From assembly GCA_049607205.1 (NCBI GenBank), contig JBMYWH010000010.1:1-64000 (forward strand): a DNA stretch of 64,000 nt, read 5' to 3'. This DNA comes from JBELHR01 sp049607205. GTDB taxonomy: Bacteria > Bacteroidota > Bacteroidia > Flavobacteriales > Flavobacteriaceae. This document shows positions 60,814 through 64,000 of this stretch, piece after piece. Each line of letters begins with the position of its first letter. The first letter of the stretch is position 1. The notes beneath the pieces are model-generated. The model was not told where the DNA came from, searched no databases, and saw only the letters and a program-made list of their open reading frames with translations. The position numbers and the translations under genes are program-made.

Positions 60814-60865
60814 TAATTTAGCTTTATTTTTATAATTTAATTCGCATTATACAATGAATTATTCG

Positions 60866-60873
60866 TAAATTTG
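60866..60873 (+). promoter_or_regulatory. -7 promoter element for mtaB (TAAATTTG)
   Basis: Exact TAnnTTTG, 20 bases upstream of the mtaB ATG. Confidence 0.6.
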
Positions 60874-60893
60874 CACGCCTTAAATGTACAAGA

Positions 60894-62210
60894 ATGACAG
60901 CACAAAAAAAAGTAGCTTTTCACACCCTCGGTTGTAAATTAAATTTTTCTGAAACCTCCACCATTGCTAGGAGTTTTGAAAAAGAAGGATTCGAGCGTGT
61001 AGGATTTGACCATTATGCAGATATCTACGTGATTAACACCTGTTCGGTAACAGAAAACGCGGACAAAAGATTTTCTAGCGTAGTTAAATCGGCACTTAAA
61101 CAAAATGAGAACGCTTATTTAGTTGCTGTGGGTTGTTATGCACAACTTAAACCGGAAACTTTAGCTAAGGTTGATGGAGTGGATTTAGTTCTTGGAGCAA
61201 CTGAGAAATTCAAAGTTACAGATTACCTTAATGACCTTTCTAAAAATGACATGGGAGAAGTACACTCTTGTGAAATTGAAGACGCTAACTTCTATGTAGG
61301 TTCCTATTCGATTGGAGATAGAACACGTGCCTTTTTAAAAGTGCAAGATGGTTGTGATTATAAATGTACCTATTGTACCATTCCTATGGCTAGAGGTATT
61401 TCTAGATCTGACACCTTAGAAAATGTACTTAAAAATGCCGCTGAAATTTCTTCAAGAGATATCAAGGAAATAGTACTTACTGGTGTGAATATAGGTGATT
61501 ACGGAAAAGGTGAAGAAGGAAACAAAAAACATGAGCATACCTTCCTAGAATTGGTACAAAACCTAGATAAAGTTGAAGGAATTGCCCGAGTACGAATATC
61601 TTCAATTGAACCAAATTTACTCAAAAATGAAACTATTGATTTTGTTGCAGAATCAGAAAGTTTTGTTCCGCATTTTCACATTCCTCTTCAAAGTGGATCA
61701 AATGAAATTTTGAAGAAAATGAAACGTCGATACATGAGAGAGCTTTATGTGGATCGTGTTAATCAAATCAAATCAAGAATGCCAGATGCTTGTATTGGTG
61801 TTGATGTTATTGTAGGTTTCCCTGGAGAAACGGATGAAATGTTTCTTGAGACATATAAATTCTTAAGTGATCTTGACATATCTTATCTCCACGTATTTAC
61901 CTATTCAGAAAGACCTAATACCGAAGCTGTTTTAATGGAGGGTGTTGTTCCTCAAAAGGTACGTCAAAAGCGCTCTAAAATGCTAAGAGGTCTATCGGTT
62001 AAAAAGAGAAGAGCATTCTATGAAAGTCAATTAGGCAAAGAAAAGTCTGTTCTTTTTGAATACGAAAACAAAGGTGGCTTTATTCATGGATTTACAGAAA
62101 ATTACGTCAAAGTAAAGACTGATTATCAGGAAGATTTAGTAAATTCACTTCAACAAGTTCGTCTTGAATCAATTGATGAAGATGGGCTGGTGGAAGTCAG
62201 TTTTATCTAA
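60894..62210 (+). CDS. mtaB: tRNA (N6-threonylcarbamoyladenosine(37)-C2)-methylthiotransferase
   Basis: MtaB is the radical SAM enzyme that adds a methylthio group to t6A at position 37 of ANN-decoding tRNAs. The 438-residue protein has the N-terminal methylthiotransferase domain (cysteines in HTLGCKLNFSET, NTCSVTE and VGCYAQ for the auxiliary cluster), the radical SAM cysteines in CDYKCTYC near residue 154, and a C-terminal TRAM domain (about 375-436). MtaB is chosen over MiaB or RimO from the opening and overall pattern. The next start overlaps its stop by one base. Confidence 0.93.
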   Translation: MTAQKKVAFHTLGCKLNFSETSTIARSFEKEGFERVGFDHYADIYVINTCSVTENADKRFSSVVKSALKQNENAYLVAVGCYAQLKPETLAKVDGVDLVLGATEKFKVTDYLNDLSKNDMGEVHSCEIEDANFYVGSYSIGDRTRAFLKVQDGCDYKCTYCTIPMARGISRSDTLENVLKNAAEISSRDIKEIVLTGVNIGDYGKGEEGNKKHEHTFLELVQNLDKVEGIARVRISSIEPNLLKNETIDFVAESESFVPHFHIPLQSGSNEILKKMKRRYMRELYVDRVNQIKSRMPDACIGVDVIVGFPGETDEMFLETYKFLSDLDISYLHVFTYSERPNTEAVLMEGVVPQKVRQKRSKMLRGLSVKKRRAFYESQLGKEKSVLFEYENKGGFIHGFTENYVKVKTDYQEDLVNSLQQVRLESIDEDGLVEVSFI

Positions 62211-62872
62211 TGGAAACAATACATATCTATTCTGTACCAGGGCTGGGAGCCAATTCAAAGATTTTTGAAAAAATACAATTCCCTAAAGGAACTGTACACC
62301 ACCCTTTAGAATGGTTACAACCTCTTGATTCCGAGGAAACTTTGAATCATTATGCCCATAGAATGGCAGAACAGATAGAAGAATTTCCAGCGGTATTACT
62401 TGGAGTGTCTTTTGGTGGAATTATGGTCCAAGAGATGGCTCAATATACCGATATTACTAAAATCATCATCGTCAGTAGTATTAAGGATATTTCAGAGTTC
62501 CCAAGTTCTTTATCTTTTTTTAAGAAAACAAAAACCTATAAACTATTTCCATCAAAATACCTTGATCTTATTGAAAGCTTTGCAAAAAGAGTTTTGAGAG
62601 GTAAACCTAAAATGAGAATAGATTATTATCAATATTATTTAGACCAAAGAGATCCACTATATCTGGATTGGGCTATCGAAAACATCATGAACTGGGCTAG
62701 AGAAATTCCAGATTCACGAGTATTTCATATACAAGGATCAAAAGATCAAATATTTCCAACAAAACACTTAGTTGATTATGAATCTGTTGAAGGTGGAGAC
62801 CATGCCATGATCTTGTTAAAAGCAAAAAAAATATCTAGTATTTTAACACGAGAACTTAACAAACTTCAATAA
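62210..62872 (+). CDS. Alpha/beta hydrolase
   Basis: This 220-residue cytoplasmic protein has a compact alpha/beta-hydrolase fold. The nucleophile elbow is GVSFGG near residue 64 (Ser66), the acid is likely the Asp in IQGSKDQIFP near 179, and the catalytic histidine is in GGDHAMIL near 196. No lid domain or secretion signal is seen. The substrate is unknown. Its start overlaps the mtaB stop by one base, so they are co-translated; a link to tRNA modification is not shown. Confidence 0.85.
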   Translation: METIHIYSVPGLGANSKIFEKIQFPKGTVHHPLEWLQPLDSEETLNHYAHRMAEQIEEFPAVLLGVSFGGIMVQEMAQYTDITKIIIVSSIKDISEFPSSLSFFKKTKTYKLFPSKYLDLIESFAKRVLRGKPKMRIDYYQYYLDQRDPLYLDWAIENIMNWAREIPDSRVFHIQGSKDQIFPTKHLVDYESVEGGDHAMILLKAKKISSILTRELNKLQ

Positions 62873-62905
62873 ATTCAGTATTTTTAGGCTTTAATACTTG
62901 AAGCC

Positions 62906-63805
62906 ATGAAACGATATACATACACTGCATTTGCCTTTTTAGGACTTATTTTTTCAATTTTTTTGTTTGTACAAGCTAAAGAAGCATCGGATAAAATAAC
63001 CAGTGATGCCTATCAAATTAAGGCTATAAAAATCCCAAGTTACTTAAGCTTTGCCTCAGAGCGTGTTCCTCTAGAAAAAGAAGATATTAAAGAAAGAGTT
63101 GACAGAGAGTTTTTAGTAAATACCTACTGGCAATCTAATGCACTTTTATTGATTAAAAGAAGTCATAAATACTTTCCTGTAATTGAACCTATTTTAAAGA
63201 AAAATGGTATTCCAGATGATTTCAAATACCTGGCAGTGATCGAATCCGGTCTTCAAAATGTATCCTCTCCTGCAGGAGCTAAAGGATTCTGGCAATTGAT
63301 GAAAGGAACTGCTCGTGAAAATCATTTAGAGGTCAATGCCAATGTTGACGAAAGATATAATCTTGAAAAAGCAACGGAAGCCGCCTGTAATTATTTACTA
63401 AAGCAGAAGGAAAGATTCGGATCATGGACCTTAACTGCTGCTTCATATAACGTAGGACCTAATGGTCTAAACAGAAGAATGAAAGCTCAGATGGTTGATG
63501 ATTACTATGATTTATTACTTCCTGACGAGACCTCTAGATATTTGCCAAGGATTTTGGCCGTTAAGGCAATACTAGAAAATCCTGAAAGTTATGGTTTCAT
63601 CTTTGAACAAGACGACTTATATCAGCTACCTGAGCTCAAAAAAATTGAAGTAGATACGGTCATTCATAATTTAGCGAGTTTCTCAAAACAACTAGATTTA
63701 AATTATAAAGAGCTTAAGCTTTACAATCCTTGGCTACGAGAAAATAAACTGAATAATGCTACTAGGAAGAATTACGAAATTCTCGTTCCAGTGTCCCAAC
63801 CTTAA
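62906..63805 (+). CDS. Lytic transglycosylase (MltD-like SLT domain)
   Basis: This 299-residue exported murein hydrolase has an N-terminal signal or anchor helix (about 5-24) and a family 1 SLT domain (about 85-230). The catalytic glutamate lies in AVIESGLQNVSS near residue 110, followed by GAKGFWQLMKGTARE and AASYNVGPNG. The tail (about 245-299; YKELKLYNPWLRENKL then YEILVP) resembles a degenerate LysM. It cleaves peptidoglycan glycan strands to 1,6-anhydro products. The next gene starts 3 bases after its stop. Confidence 0.92.
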   Translation: MKRYTYTAFAFLGLIFSIFLFVQAKEASDKITSDAYQIKAIKIPSYLSFASERVPLEKEDIKERVDREFLVNTYWQSNALLLIKRSHKYFPVIEPILKKNGIPDDFKYLAVIESGLQNVSSPAGAKGFWQLMKGTARENHLEVNANVDERYNLEKATEAACNYLLKQKERFGSWTLTAASYNVGPNGLNRRMKAQMVDDYYDLLLPDETSRYLPRILAVKAILENPESYGFIFEQDDLYQLPELKKIEVDTVIHNLASFSKQLDLNYKELKLYNPWLRENKLNNATRKNYEILVPVSQP

Positions 63806-63808
63806 ACC

Positions 63809-64000
63809 ATGAAAATGTCTATAGCTACTGTTTTACTTTTAATGCTTGTTGGTGTTCTAGCCGGAACCTTAAGTGGACTTGTAGGAGTCGGTGGAGGTAT
63901 TTTAATGGTACCTATGTTTATTTTTATGTTGGGCTATAGTCAGTATCAAGCTCAGGGAATGAGTCTAGCTGTTATGCTGCCCCCTGTCACCTTTCTGGCC
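63809..64000 (+). CDS. TauE/SafE-type permease, N-terminal part (cut by window end)
   Basis: The 64 visible residues (MKMSIATVLL...) form two hydrophobic helices around GTLSGLVGVGGGILMVP, the hallmark glycine-rich loop of TauE/SafE (sulfite exporter) family permeases. The frame is still open at the window end. Substrates of the family include sulfite, sulfoacetate and others; none can be assigned. It follows the transglycosylase gene by 3 bases. Confidence 0.85.
   Translation, partial: MKMSIATVLLLMLVGVLAGTLSGLVGVGGGILMVPMFIFMLGYSQYQAQGMSLAVMLPPVTFLA

Noticed and set aside
1..64000. CRISPR arrays, insertion sequences, integrase genes, tRNA or rRNA genes
   Set aside because: No direct-repeat array, transposase, integrase or structural RNA was recognised anywhere in the window.

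Overview
The window is AT-rich, densely packed chromosomal DNA from a member of the Bacteroidota, most likely order Flavobacteriales. Three things point there. Genes of this group are present (a GldI-type gliding lipoprotein, the NrnA-GldI-FKBP cluster, and long SecA and Pta forms). Gene starts lack obvious Shine-Dalgarno sequences. At least sixteen genes are preceded by the Bacteroidota -7 promoter element TAnnTTTG. I cannot fix the family or genus. I see no rRNA, tRNA, CRISPR array, insertion sequence or prophage. The content is mostly core housekeeping genes.

Layout. 1-395: no gene, two terminators. 396-4447: SulP transporter, NUDIX hydrolase, pyrE, an SRPBCC protein and a biotin ligase. 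4521-9560: rsfS-ftsH-LUD-cdsA-psd-YceI lipoprotein, one rightward run joining ribosome silencing, membrane proteolysis and phospholipid synthesis. 9623-13755 (leftward): kynureninase, a SerB-SerA fusion enzyme and a UbiA-like membrane protein. 13856-20641: gcvP, pdhA-pdhC and a thioredoxin-like lipoprotein. 20677-23959: pta-ackA, which can turn the acetyl-CoA made by pyruvate dehydrogenase into acetate and ATP. 24079-26290: hutI-hutG, late histidine degradation. 26239-30045 (leftward): a short exopolysaccharide export locus whose first gene (Wza-like) carries an in-frame stop codon. 30132-35190: methyltransferase, cobalamin adenosyltransferase, a DUF2795-like protein and secA. 35258-40379 (leftward): lgt, yidD, cysS, then an ECF sigma factor, a one-span membrane protein and an adhesin-like exported protein. 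40455-44444: meaB, then a GT2, a duplicated LAB_N protein and a GT39 enzyme that look like a lipid-linked sugar transfer module. 44457-48701 (leftward): PAP2 phosphatase, a cyclophilin-FKBP fusion, an FKBP, gldI and nrnA. 48784-51629: PhoD-like phosphatase, a secreted five-repeat protein and ndk. 51685-53062: a DUF721 protein and recF. 53185-59221: a TPR protein, ribH, a small membrane protein, mutL, two rhomboids and an EEP-family protein. 59218-64000: an orphan peptide-binding lipoprotein, mtaB, an alpha/beta hydrolase, a lytic transglycosylase and the start of a TauE/SafE permease.

Most worth a second look: the single in-frame TAA in the Wza-like gene, the one-polypeptide SerB-SerA fusion, overlapping face-to-face promoters between pyrE and the NUDIX gene, the five-repeat secreted protein resembling repeats fused to plant kinases, MutL with a degenerate endonuclease motif, and the sigma/anti-sigma/adhesin operon. 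I found no clearly new multi-gene defence or mobile system.
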